Below, piece after piece: positions 22,994-30,801 of a stretch of 43,942 nucleotides of DNA. Made by a program: the position numbers and the translations under genes. Positions within the stretch are counted from its first letter, which is position 1. Each line of letters opens with the position of its first letter. The notes under the pieces were generated by a model that saw only the letters and a list, made by a program, of their open reading frames with translations, made no database searches and had not been told where the DNA came from. This DNA is from Streptomyces sp. ISL-43. Lineage in GTDB: Bacteria > Actinomycetota > Actinomycetes > Streptomycetales > Streptomycetaceae. The stretch covers positions 1-43,942 of the forward strand of contig NZ_JAGGOT010000036.1 in assembly GCF_018614195.1 (NCBI RefSeq), in the 5' to 3' direction.

Positions 22994-23671
22994 TCAGACG
23001 CCCTCGATCTGTGTCGGCGGCTGGAGCTCGTCGGCGTGCTCGCCCGTCACCAGGTAGACGACGCGCTTGGCGACCGACACCGCGTGGTCCGCGAAGCGTT
23101 CGTAGTAGCGGCCCAGCAGCGTCACGTCGACGGCCGTCTCGATGCCGTGCTTCCAGCGGTCGTCCATCAGGTGCTGGAACAGCGTGCGGTGCAGCTGGTC
23201 CATCTCGTCGTCGTCCTGCTCCAGCTGGAGCGCCAGGTCGACGTCCTTCGTGATGATGACCTCGGCGGCCTTCGCCATCAGGCGCTGCGCCAGCTGCCCC
23301 ATCTCCAGGATGGTGGCGTGCAGGTCGCGCGGGACCGCGGTGTCCGGGAAGCGCAGGCGGGCGAGCTTGGCCACGTGCTGGGCCAGGTCGCCGGAGCGCT
23401 CCAGGTCGGCGCTCATGCGCAGCGAGGTGACGACGATGCGCAGGTCGGTGGCGACCGGCTGCTGGCGCGCGAGCAGCGCGATGGCTCGTGCCTCCAGGTC
23501 GTGCTGGAGGTCGTCGACCTTCTGGTCGGCGGCGATGACGCTCTCGGCGAGCTTCAGGTCGGCGTCGAGCATGGAGGTCGTGGCCCGCCCGATGGCGGAA
23601 CCGACCAGCCGGGCCATCTCGACCAGGCCTTCTCCGATCGAGTCCAGTTCCTCGTGGTACGCGTCACGCAT
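22994..23671 (-). CDS. phoU: PhoU phosphate-signalling regulator
   Basis: PhoU damps PhoR kinase activity when phosphate is plentiful. The 225-aa protein has the two three-helix PhoU repeats, with the metal-binding signatures E(R)xxDLAxH: SADLERSGDLAQHVAKLAR in the first and GRYYERFADHAVSVAKRV in the second. The start DAYHEELDSIGEGLVEMARL is typical of actinobacteria. It is divergent from phoR-phoP, with a candidate PHO box in the 219 bp between them. Confidence 0.95.
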   Translation of the reverse strand: MRDAYHEELDSIGEGLVEMARLVGSAIGRATTSMLDADLKLAESVIAADQKVDDLQHDLEARAIALLARQQPVATDLRIVVTSLRMSADLERSGDLAQHVAKLARLRFPDTAVPRDLHATILEMGQLAQRLMAKAAEVIITKDVDLALQLEQDDDEMDQLHRTLFQHLMDDRWKHGIETAVDVTLLGRYYERFADHAVSVAKRVVYLVTGEHADELQPPTQIEGV

Positions 23672-23784
23672 GGGTGTCCCTCTCTGCCTGCTGCCTGCTG
23701 CTCGCTACTGCCCGGAGGCCGGGCCGGGGCGGCCTCTTGCCCCACGTTGACACGTTGAGCCCCGAACGCGACCGACTCCGGCAC

Positions 23785-23817
23785 CACAAGTGAATCAACC
23801 CCGTCGCCAGGGTGAAC
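23785..23817 (-). promoter_or_regulatory. Candidate PHO box between phoU and phoR
   Basis: Read on the minus strand from 23817, three 11-bp units follow: GTTCACCCTGG, CGACGGGGTTG (weak) and ATTCACTTGTG. Known: the Streptomyces PhoP site is a run of 11-bp direct repeats with GTTCACC as the conserved core, and phoU and phoR are PhoP targets. The first and third units fit, in phase at 22 bp. Binding is inferred. Confidence 0.65.
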
Positions 23818-23890
23818 TCTGGGCGACGACTGTTCGAGGTGCCACCCGAACGGCTGTGGAAGTGGCGTCCCGCCTGCTTAACCTGGAGTC

Positions 23891-25090
23891 ATGGACGTGA
23901 ACGCGGCGGTCGCCGCAGCTGCAGCGATCGCCGGTCTTTGCACCGGTGTGATCGCGATGCTGGCGTTCCGCTGGAGCGAGCGCGACCAAGCCCGCCCCAC
24001 CCGGAGCTCCATGCGCCCCGACATCAACGCGGTGCTCCCACCAGGAGTGGACACCGTCCTCTCCGTACTCCGCTCCTCCGCCGTCGTCCTCGACGAGGGG
24101 GACGCGGTCGTCAAGGCCAGCTCGGCGGCATATGCCCTCGGCCTGGTCCGCGGCGGCAAGCTGGCCGTGGAGCCCATGCTCCACATGGCCCGCGACACCC
24201 GCCGCGACGGGGAGATACGACAGGTCGAGCTGGACCTGCCCCGGCGCGGCACCGGTCGCGGCGAGGCGCTCGCCGTCTCGGCGCGCGTCGCCCCGCTCGG
24301 CTCCCGCCTGGTGCTCCTCCTGGTCGAGGACCTCACCGAGGCCCGTCGCATCGAGGCCGTACGCCGCGACTTCGTCGCGAACGTCTCGCACGAGCTCAAG
24401 ACCCCCGTCGGCGCCATCTCCCTGCTGTCCGAGGCCGTCATGGACGCCTCGGACGACCCCGAGGCCGTCCAGCGCTTCGCCGGCCGCATGCAGATCGAGG
24501 CCACCCGCCTGATCAACCTCGTACAAGAGCTCATCGACCTCTCCCGGGTGCAGAACGACGACCCCCTGGAGGACGCCGAGCCCGTACGAGTGGACACGCT
24601 CGTGGCCGAGGCCATAGACCGCTGCCGCCACACGGCGTCCGCGAAGCAGATCACCATGGCCGCCGGCGGCACTGCCGACCTGCGGGTATGGGGGAACCGG
24701 GGACAGCTCGCGGCCGCACTCGGGAACCTCGTCGAGAACGCCGTCAACTACAGTCCGGCCCGCACCCGCGTCGGCATCGCCGCGCGCCGGGTCACCGCGC
24801 CGGGTGGAGACTTGATCGAGATAGCCGTGACCGACCAGGGCATCGGCATCCCGGAAAAGGACCGCGAGCGCATCTTCGAACGCTTCTACCGCGTCGACCC
24901 GGCCCGCTCCCGTGCCACGGGAGGAACCGGTCTGGGCCTCGCGATCGTGAAGCACGTAGCGGCATCGCACGGCGGGGAGGTGTCGGTATGGAGCTCGGAG
25001 GGCCAGGGTTCCACGTTCACCCTGCGACTCCCCGAAGCGGCCGCGCCGGCCCCGGCGCCGGCCTCCCGCACTCACCCGACCCCTGCCTGA
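23891..25090 (+). CDS. phoR: PhoR/SenX3 phosphate sensor histidine kinase
   Basis: A 399-aa membrane sensor kinase that phosphorylates PhoP on phosphate limitation. One N-terminal transmembrane helix (~4-25) is followed by a PAS-like region (~50-150). The dimerisation domain has H167 in NVSHELKTP. The ATPase domain carries the N box (LGNLVENAVNYSP), the G1 box (DQGIGIPEKDRERIFERFYR) and the G2 box (GTGLGLAIVKHV). A single membrane helix with no large sensor domain is the known actinobacterial form. TAACCT at 23879-23884, six bases before the ATG, suggests a leaderless mRNA. phoP follows 42 bp downstream. Confidence 0.95.
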   Translation: MDVNAAVAAAAAIAGLCTGVIAMLAFRWSERDQARPTRSSMRPDINAVLPPGVDTVLSVLRSSAVVLDEGDAVVKASSAAYALGLVRGGKLAVEPMLHMARDTRRDGEIRQVELDLPRRGTGRGEALAVSARVAPLGSRLVLLLVEDLTEARRIEAVRRDFVANVSHELKTPVGAISLLSEAVMDASDDPEAVQRFAGRMQIEATRLINLVQELIDLSRVQNDDPLEDAEPVRVDTLVAEAIDRCRHTASAKQITMAAGGTADLRVWGNRGQLAAALGNLVENAVNYSPARTRVGIAARRVTAPGGDLIEIAVTDQGIGIPEKDRERIFERFYRVDPARSRATGGTGLGLAIVKHVAASHGGEVSVWSSEGQGSTFTLRLPEAAAPAPAPASRTHPTPA

Positions 25091-25132
25091 CCCGTCAACC
25101 GCACCAGCCATTCCTGCCCCGGAGGTCCTTCC

Positions 25133-25813
25133 GTGACCCGAGTGCTCGTCGTCGAGGATGAGGAATCCTTCAGCGACGCCCTGTCCTACATGCTCCGCAA
25201 GGAGGGCTTCGAGGTCGCGATCGCCGCGACCGGGCCCGACGGGCTCGACGAGTTCGAGCGCAACGGCGCCGACCTCGTCCTCCTCGACCTGATGCTCCCC
25301 GGCCTGCCCGGCACGGAGGTCTGCCGGCAGCTGCGCGGCCGCTCCAACGTCCCCGTGATCATGGTGACCGCCAAGGACAGCGAGATCGACAAGGTCGTCG
25401 GGCTGGAGATAGGAGCCGACGACTACGTCACGAAGCCCTTCTCCTCGCGGGAGCTGGTCGCCCGCATCCGCGCGGTCCTGCGCCGCCGCGGCGAGCCGGA
25501 GGAGGCCACCCCGGCCGCCCTGGAGGCGGGCCCCGTCCGGATGGACATCGACCGCCACGTGGTCACCGTCGCCGGAGCCAAGGTGGACCTCCCGCTGAAG
25601 GAGTTCGACCTGCTGGAGATGCTGCTGCGCAACGCGGGACGCGTACTGACCCGCATGCAGCTCATCGACCGGGTCTGGGGCGCCGACTACGTCGGCGACA
25701 CCAAGACCCTCGACGTCCACGTGAAGCGCCTGCGCGCCAAGATCGAGCCGGACCCGGGCGCGCCGCGCTACCTGGTCACGGTCCGCGGCCTCGGCTACAA
25801 GTTCGAGCCGTAA
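25133..25813 (+). CDS. phoP: PhoP/RegX3 phosphate response regulator
   Basis: A 226-aa OmpR-family regulator that activates phosphate scavenging genes and represses secondary metabolism in Streptomyces. The receiver has the acidic VVEDEE, D52 in LLDLMLPG, Thr in MVTAKD and K101 in YVTKPF. The winged-helix domain reads LPLKEFDLLEMLLRNAGRVL, then RVWGADYVGDTKTLDVHVKRLRAKIE and the terminal VRGLGYKFEP. The GTG start at 25133 follows GGAGG. It is cotranscribed with phoR. Confidence 0.96.
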   Translation: MTRVLVVEDEESFSDALSYMLRKEGFEVAIAATGPDGLDEFERNGADLVLLDLMLPGLPGTEVCRQLRGRSNVPVIMVTAKDSEIDKVVGLEIGADDYVTKPFSSRELVARIRAVLRRRGEPEEATPAALEAGPVRMDIDRHVVTVAGAKVDLPLKEFDLLEMLLRNAGRVLTRMQLIDRVWGADYVGDTKTLDVHVKRLRAKIEPDPGAPRYLVTVRGLGYKFEP

Positions 25814-25856
25814 ACCGCAGCACTCGACAAGAAGCAGCACCCGTAAGAGGTACGGG

Positions 25857-25893
25857 AACGGCCCCCGTCCGCATCGAGCGGACGGGGGCCGTT
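25857..25893. terminator. Bidirectional terminator after phoP
   Basis: A perfect 16-bp stem (25857-25872 with 25878-25893) and a five-base loop. It lies between the convergent phoP and lipoprotein genes, so it can serve both strands. Confidence 0.88.
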
Positions 25894-25917
25894 GCCGTGT
25901 GTACGGTGCTTCGCGCC

Positions 25918-26568
25918 TCAGTGGCCGGCGCTGGAGGACGGGGACCCGGACGGGGTGCCCGCGGGGCTGCCCGACGCCGCACCGGACGGCGTGGTCGCCG
26001 GCGCGCCGGAGGGAGTGCCCGTGGGGGCGCCCGACGGGACGCCGCCCGCGGCCGGGGCCTCGGTCGGGCCGTAGCCGGCGTACATGCCGGTCGCGGGGAG
26101 GACGAAGGCTTCCATCTCCACGGCACCCGCGGTGCTCAGCTGGAAGACGACCTTCTGCACATCGCCGTCCTTGAGGGACTCCTGGCCGCCGGAGACGAGG
26201 GCGGAGGCGTTGCCCTTGCCGCCCAGGACGACGGAGCCGCCGGCCGGGATGACCACCTTGGACCCGGCGCCCGCGGGCTTCAGGGTCACGGTGGACTTGC
26301 CGCCCCCCAGGGTGATGGCGTCGATCGTCTGTTCCTTGGCGCCGGCGTTGAACAGCGTCGCGGTGACGGCGGCCGGGCCCTTCTTGTTCTTCTCCTGCGT
26401 GATTACCAGGGCGTTCTGGATCTTGATGTCGCCCTTGGTGACGGCGGCGTTGTCCGGCTTGACCTGGAGAGTCTCGGCGTCCTGACCCGCACCGCAGGCG
26501 GCCAGCGAGGCGATCGAGAACACGACGGCGGTGGCGGCGAGGGCGCCGCGTCGAAGGCTGCGGCTCAC
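25918..26568 (-). CDS. Secreted lipoprotein, possibly PCuAC/DUF461-like
   Basis: A 216-aa exported protein. The signal peptide ends in the lipobox LAAC at ~25, so the mature protein is lipid-anchored. The central domain (~35-165) is beta-rich with VKPDNAAVTKGDIKIQNALV, AAVTATLFNAGAKEQTIDAI and VFQLSTAGAVEMEAFVLPA. This is reminiscent of the copper-chaperone PCuAC/DUF461 fold, but the typical Met/His copper ligands are not evident. The tail (~170-216) is a low-complexity Gly/Ser/Pro/Thr spacer. The start is GTG 26568. Convergent with phoP; the conserved position in Streptomyces is next to the pho genes. Confidence 0.7.
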   Translation of the reverse strand: MSRSLRRGALAATAVVFSIASLAACGAGQDAETLQVKPDNAAVTKGDIKIQNALVITQEKNKKGPAAVTATLFNAGAKEQTIDAITLGGGKSTVTLKPAGAGSKVVIPAGGSVVLGGKGNASALVSGGQESLKDGDVQKVVFQLSTAGAVEMEAFVLPATGMYAGYGPTEAPAAGGVPSGAPTGTPSGAPATTPSGAASGSPAGTPSGSPSSSAGH

Positions 26569-26815
26569 GGCGGCGGCTTCTCCTTGGACGTACGAAACGG
26601 AAGGGTGGACTCCCCCGGTGACAGCAGGGAGGTGCCCCTCGGGAACGGCCGAAGTAAAGCCGCTCCAAGGGGGTGCAGCGCGCTTAGGTTACCGAGCCGC
26701 CGCCCCGCCCCCGCACCCGACCCTCCGCAGTGTGGGGGCGGCCCTGTCCGGTTCGCGTCCCGGCGCGGCCGCTGCCGGGTGATCTTTCATTCGCGGAAAA
26801 GGCGGATGGACGCCC

Positions 26816-26869
26816 GGTGATCAATTTCCGGATTCCTTCGAACACCGCACGGTGATCGAATTCCGGATT
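26816..26869. repeat. Imperfect direct repeat upstream of carD
   Basis: GGTGATCAATTTCCGGATT at 26816-26834 and GGTGATCGAATTCCGGATT at 26851-26869 differ only by one inserted and one deleted base, 35 bp apart. A weaker third copy begins at 26778 (GGTGATCTTTCATTCGCGG). The period suits a repeated regulator site, but no regulator is identified. Confidence 0.6.
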
Positions 26870-26962
26870 GGGCCGGAACTCGCCCGGCCGGGGCGGCCGC
26901 CAGTCGAACGGAGTAGTTCGGTTTCCCGCCACCGAAACAGGCAAAACAGGACGTACGTCACA

Positions 26963-27144
26963 CTGACGGGGGTCTTGGACGGGTGTAACGTAGCCGTTTC
27001 GCCCGGTCCACACAGCGCCTCCGACCTGCGAATACCCCCTTCCGGAAGCCTCCCGCAGCACGTTCCTGTCTGTGTTGTCAAGCCCCGAGATGTGCCCTGA
27101 CCTGCGAAAACGCCATTCATAACGGTCGGTTCTCGTGTTACCCT
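26963..27144 (+). promoter_or_regulatory. Two candidate promoters of carD
   Basis: Distal: CTGACG (26963-26968), 17 bp, TAACGT (26986-26991). Proximal: TTCATA (27116-27121), 17 bp, TACCCT (27139-27144), which would start transcription about 22 bases before the ATG. Both have the TAnnnT -10 common in Streptomyces, and their -35 boxes are weak. Called on pattern alone. Confidence 0.45.
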
Positions 27145-27172
27145 GGATAGCCACGGAAGGGGTACCTGTCAC

Positions 27173-27655
27173 ATGACGTTCAAGGTTGGCGACACCGTGG
27201 TCTATCCCCATCACGGGGCCGCGCTGATCGAGGCCATTGAGACTCGTCAGATCAAAGGCGTGGACAAGACCTACTTGGTGCTCAAGGTCGCCCAGGGCGA
27301 CCTGACGGTTCGGGTGCCTGCGGACAATGCGGAGTTCGTCGGTGTTCGCGACGTAGTCGGCCAGGACGGGCTGGACCGGGTCTTCGAGGTGCTTCGCGCA
27401 CCGTATGCAGAAGAGCCGACGAACTGGTCCCGGCGCTACAAGGCAAATCTGGAGAAGCTCGCTTCTGGCGATGTCATCAAGGTCGCCGAAGTTGTGCGCG
27501 ACCTGTGGCGTCGTGAGCGTGAGCGTGGGCTTTCCGCGGGTGAGAAGCGGATGCTCGCGAAGGCGCGTCAGATCCTGGTGAGCGAGCTCGCGCTCGCCGA
27601 GAACACCAACGAGGACAAGGCGGAAGCCCTCCTCGACGAGGTGCTCGCGTCCTGA
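27173..27655 (+). CDS. carD: CarD-family RNA polymerase-binding regulator
   Basis: CarD binds the RNA polymerase beta subunit and stabilises open promoter complexes. The 160-aa protein has the N-terminal Tudor-like RNAP-interaction domain (MTFKVGDTVVYPHHGAALIE ... LTVRVPADNAEFVGVRDVV) and a helical C-terminal DNA-binding domain (NWSRRYKANLEKLASGDVIK, RERERGLSAGEKRMLAKARQ) containing the conserved Trp in PTNWSRRY. GGAAGGGG precedes the ATG by 11 bases. It is essential in mycobacteria. ispD follows after 293 bp, an order conserved in actinobacteria. Confidence 0.96.
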   Translation: MTFKVGDTVVYPHHGAALIEAIETRQIKGVDKTYLVLKVAQGDLTVRVPADNAEFVGVRDVVGQDGLDRVFEVLRAPYAEEPTNWSRRYKANLEKLASGDVIKVAEVVRDLWRRERERGLSAGEKRMLAKARQILVSELALAENTNEDKAEALLDEVLAS

Positions 27656-27701
27656 CGCGATCGCCCGTACGCCCTGGTCACGCACAGTCGCCCGGTCGTA
27701 C

Positions 27702-27763
27702 ATAGTTGTGCCGCGGTGCCCGATGACAAGGAAACTTGTTGCCGGGCGCTGCGGCATGTCTGT
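27702..27763 (+). ncRNA. Long GAAA-capped RNA hairpin between carD and ispD
   Basis: Arms 27702-27730 and 27735-27763 align over 29 columns with no bulge: 20 Watson-Crick pairs, seven G-T pairs and two mismatches (27706/27759 and 27723/27742). The loop is GAAA, a stable tetraloop. The G-T pairs become A-C in the opposite strand, so only plus-strand RNA folds well. There is no T tract. It could be the carD terminator or processing site, a leader element of ispD, or a separate small RNA. No other gene is evident in 27656-27948. Confidence 0.6.
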
Positions 27764-27948
27764 ATCCATGCCCTGTACTACCTGTACCTGACGGCTGTGT
27801 CCGAACAAGCCGACATCGTTCACTGGCGTGCCGGGTCCGGGCAGCCGACTCGACCGGTCGTCACGGAAGGGGCGAGGGGCGTCGCACCCGGCACCCTTCA
27901 GGCCATACCCATGTCGGCCGAAGTCACAAACCTGGCTCGGAGCTACTG

Positions 27949-28695
27949 ATGTCTGACGAATCGCGCCCCCACCGCACCGCCGCGGTGATCCCGGCCGCCG
28001 GCCGCGGGGTCCGTCTCGGTCCCGGCGCCCCCAAGGCCCTGCGGACCCTGGGCGGCCTGCCCATGCTCATCCACGCCGTCCGCGCCATGGCGCGCTCCCG
28101 CGCGGTCTCCCTCGTCGTGGTCGTCGCCCCGCCCGCCGACACCGTAGAGGTGCGCTGGATGCTCGACGAGCACGCGCTGCCCGAGCGCACGGAGGTCCTG
28201 GTCGTCGCCGGCGGCCGGACCCGGCAGGAGTCCGTGCGCGCCGGCCTCGACGCACTCCCCGCCGACGTCACCGCCGTACTCATCCACGACGCGGCCCGCC
28301 CGCTCGTCCCCGTGGACACCGTCGACTCCGTCGTCGAGGCCGTCCGCGACGGCGCCCCCGCCGTCGTGCCCGCCATGCCGCTGGCCGACACCGTCAAGGA
28401 GGTCGAGCCCGGCAAGCCCGGCGAGCCCGAGCCGGTCGTCTCCACTCCCGTACGGGCCCGGCTGCGCGCCGTGCAGACCCCGCAGGGCTTCGACGTGGCC
28501 ACGCTGCTGCGCGCGCACGAGAAGATCGCCGTCGACGGCGAAGGCGCCACCGACGACGCCGGAATGGTCGAACAGCTCGGCATCACCGTCGTCGTGGTCC
28601 CCGGCCACGAAGAGGCCTTCAAGGTCACCCGCCCGCTCGACCTGGTCCTCGCCGAGGCCGTACTCGCCCGCAGGAGGGCCACCGATGCCTACTAG
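27949..28695 (+). CDS. ispD: 2-C-methyl-D-erythritol 4-phosphate cytidylyltransferase
   Basis: IspD joins MEP to CTP in the MEP isoprenoid pathway. It is 248 aa. The nucleotide-binding motif is AAVIPAAGRGVRLGPGAPKAL (~10-30). Later come VVVAPP, VAGGRTRQESVRAGLDAL, VLIHDAARPLVP and QTPQGFDVATLL, all IspD signatures. It starts at ATG 27949 behind GGAG and overlaps ispF by 11 bases, so the two steps are coupled. The upstream open frame is not coding. Confidence 0.96.
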   Translation: MSDESRPHRTAAVIPAAGRGVRLGPGAPKALRTLGGLPMLIHAVRAMARSRAVSLVVVVAPPADTVEVRWMLDEHALPERTEVLVVAGGRTRQESVRAGLDALPADVTAVLIHDAARPLVPVDTVDSVVEAVRDGAPAVVPAMPLADTVKEVEPGKPGEPEPVVSTPVRARLRAVQTPQGFDVATLLRAHEKIAVDGEGATDDAGMVEQLGITVVVVPGHEEAFKVTRPLDLVLAEAVLARRRATDAY

Positions 28696-29188
28696 CCCCG
28701 ACACCCCGCTGATCCCGCTCGTCGGCATCGGCACCGACGTCCACGCCTTCGAGACCGGCCGCGAACTGTGGTGCGCCGGCCTGCTCTGGGAGGGCGAGGA
28801 CGGCCTCGCCGGGCACTCCGACGGCGACGTGGCCGCGCACGCCGCCTGCGACGCCCTCTTCTCCGCCGCCGGAGTCGGTGACCTCGGCGCGCACTTCGGC
28901 ACCTCGCGCCCCGAGTGGTCCGGCGCCGCCGGGATCACCCTCCTGGCGGAGGCCGCCCGCATCGTCCGCGCCGAGGGCTTCGAGATCGGCAACATCGCGA
29001 TCCAGGTGATCGGCGTACGTCCGAAGATCGGCAAGCGGCGCGAAGAAGCACAGAAGACGCTCACCGCCGCGGCGGGCGCCCCCGTGTCCCTCTCCGGCAC
29101 CACCACCGACGGACTGGGCCTCACCGGCCGCGCCGAAGGCCTCGCCGCCATCGCCACGGCCCTCGTGTACCGGACGAACCGGTCCTAG
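28685..29188 (+). CDS. ispF: 2-C-methyl-D-erythritol 2,4-cyclodiphosphate synthase
   Basis: IspF makes the cyclic diphosphate of the MEP pathway. It is 167 aa. The zinc-binding GIGTDVHAF motif (Asp, His) and LAGHSDGDVAAHAACDAL match the family, with GDLGAHFG and TTTDGLGLTGRAEGLAAIA near the C-terminus. The start overlaps the end of ispD; AGGAGG lies within ispD. Confidence 0.96.
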   Translation: MPTSPDTPLIPLVGIGTDVHAFETGRELWCAGLLWEGEDGLAGHSDGDVAAHAACDALFSAAGVGDLGAHFGTSRPEWSGAAGITLLAEAARIVRAEGFEIGNIAIQVIGVRPKIGKRREEAQKTLTAAAGAPVSLSGTTTDGLGLTGRAEGLAAIATALVYRTNRS

Positions 29189-29234
29189 TACCCCGTACGG
29201 GGGCCGATCCCGCGGCTCTTCGACAACAAAGCGG

Positions 29235-29262
29235 GCCCCGCGTACCCAAAGGGTCGCGGGGC
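29235..29262 (+). terminator. Stem-loop terminator after ispF
   Basis: GCCCCGCG (29235-29242), one bulged T, ACCC-AAA-GGGT, then CGCGGGGC (29255-29262). It lies 46 bases after the ispF stop and 30 before cysS. Confidence 0.7.
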
Positions 29263-29291
29263 ACTGCTACAGGCGCACTACCCTGGATGCC

Positions 29292-30692
29292 GTGACTATT
29301 CGCCTGTACGACACCAGTGCCCGGCAGATCCGTGACTTCACCCCGCTCGTCCCGGGCTGTGTCTCGATCTACCTCTGCGGTGCCACCGTGCAGGCGGCCC
29401 CGCACATCGGGCACGTCCGCTCCTACCTGAACTTCGACATCGCGCGCCGCTGGTTCACCTACCGCGGCCTCGACGTCACCTTCATCCGCAACGTCACCGA
29501 CATCGACGACAAGATCATCACGAAGTCCGAGGACCAGGGCCGCCCTTGGTGGTCCATCGGCTACGAGAACGAGCGCGCCTTCAACGACGGCTACAACGCG
29601 CTGGGCTGCCTCCCGCCCACGTACGAGCCGCGCGCCACCGGCCACGTGCCGGAGATGATCGAGATGATGCGCGAGCTCATCGAGCGCGGCCACGCGTACG
29701 AGGCCGACGGCAGCGTCTACTTCGACGTGCGCTCCTACCCGGGCTACCTGGAGCTGTCGAACCAGAACATCGACGACCTGCGCCAGCCCGCCGAGGAGGG
29801 CATCACCGGCAAGCGCGACCCGCGCGACTTCGCCATGTGGAAGGCCTCCAAGCCCGGCGAGCCCGACTGGGACACCCCGTGGGGCCGCGGCCGCCCCGGC
29901 TGGCACCTCGAGTGCTCCGCGATGGCGCACAAGTACCTCGGCAGCGCCTTCGACATCCACGGCGGCGGGCTCGACCTGATCTTCCCGCACCACGAGAACG
30001 AGATCGTCCAGGCCAAGGCCTTCGGCGACGAGTTCGCGAAGTACTGGATGCACAACGCCTGGGTCACCCTCTCCGGCGAGAAGATGTCCAAGTCGCTCGG
30101 CAACTCCGTCCTCGTCTCCGAGATGCTCAAGGTCTGGCGCCCGATCGTCCTGCGCTACTACCTCGGCACCCCGCACTACCGCTCGATGATCGAGTACAGC
30201 GTGGAGTCGCTGCGCGAGGCCGAGTCCGGCTTCGCGCGCATCGAGGGGTTCATCCAGCGCGTCATCGAGAAGGCCGGCAAGACCGTGGAGCCGGCCGCAG
30301 AGGTCCCGCCCGCCTTCGCCGAGGCCATGGACGACGACCTGGGCGTCCCGCAGGCGCTCGCCATCATCCACACCACCGTCCGCCAGGGGAACAGCGCACT
30401 CGCCGCCGACGACAAGGACGCGGCCATCGCCCGCCTGTCGGAGGTGCGGGCCATGCTGGGCGTCCTCGGCCTCGACCCCCTCGACCCGCACTGGGCGGGC
30501 GAAGCAGACCGCGGCCAGGACCTCCACGGAGCCGTGGACACCCTCGTGCGCCTGGTCCTGGAGCAGCGCGAGTCCGCCCGCGCCCGCAAGGACTGGGCCA
30601 CCGCCGACGCCATCCGGGACCAGCTCCAGCAGTCCGGCCTGGTCATCGAGGACAGCCCCACGGGACCCCGCTGGACGCTCGGCCCCCGCTGA
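29292..30692 (+). CDS. cysS: Cysteinyl-tRNA synthetase
   Basis: This class Ia synthetase charges tRNA-Cys. It is 466 aa, the usual size. The zinc Cys C29 sits in YLCGATVQ, the HIGH motif is PHIGH at 37-41 and KMSKS is at 264-268. HLECSAMAHKYLG and HHENEI supply the other zinc ligands. The C-terminal DALR-type domain ends in ...VIEDSPTGPRWTLG. The start is GTG 29292, with TACCCT at 29279-29284 seven bases before it, so the mRNA may be leaderless. A T-box leader is excluded by the lack of room. Confidence 0.97.
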   Translation: MTIRLYDTSARQIRDFTPLVPGCVSIYLCGATVQAAPHIGHVRSYLNFDIARRWFTYRGLDVTFIRNVTDIDDKIITKSEDQGRPWWSIGYENERAFNDGYNALGCLPPTYEPRATGHVPEMIEMMRELIERGHAYEADGSVYFDVRSYPGYLELSNQNIDDLRQPAEEGITGKRDPRDFAMWKASKPGEPDWDTPWGRGRPGWHLECSAMAHKYLGSAFDIHGGGLDLIFPHHENEIVQAKAFGDEFAKYWMHNAWVTLSGEKMSKSLGNSVLVSEMLKVWRPIVLRYYLGTPHYRSMIEYSVESLREAESGFARIEGFIQRVIEKAGKTVEPAAEVPPAFAEAMDDDLGVPQALAIIHTTVRQGNSALAADDKDAAIARLSEVRAMLGVLGLDPLDPHWAGEADRGQDLHGAVDTLVRLVLEQRESARARKDWATADAIRDQLQQSGLVIEDSPTGPRWTLGPR

Positions 30693-30729
30693 GCCCACCG
30701 GAGCAGTCCCGCTGGCGCATTCAGATTGG

Positions 30730-30751
30730 GCCGCCCGGCGCCCCGGGCGGC
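30730..30751 (+). terminator. Stem-loop between cysS and rlmB
   Basis: GCCGCCCGG (30730-30738), loop of four, CCGGGCGGC (30743-30751), perfectly paired, 37 bases after the cysS stop. Confidence 0.7.
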
Positions 30752-30801
30752 ACACTCTTCATACGTACATATCGCAGCACCAACGAAATCAGGTAGAGGT
30801 C

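Larger units (their letters stand above)
26569..27172. other. Long intergenic region upstream of carD
   Basis: About 600 bp without a convincing gene. It holds a 19-bp repeated element (26816-26869) and two promoter-like patterns pointing to carD. A longer minus-strand open frame here has no coding character. Confidence 0.6.

Noticed and set aside
23795..26668. Very long minus-strand open frame (957 residues) across phoR-phoP
   Set aside because: It is antisense to well-supported genes and has the low-complexity Gly/Arg/Asp composition of a high-GC shadow frame.
27716..27949. Small open frame between carD and ispD
   Set aside because: Its first part lies in the 29-column hairpin, it has no ribosome site, and its sequence shows no family features.
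29189..29291. T-box leader for cysS
   Set aside because: Only 103 bp separate ispF and cysS; they hold a terminator and a -10 close to the start codon.
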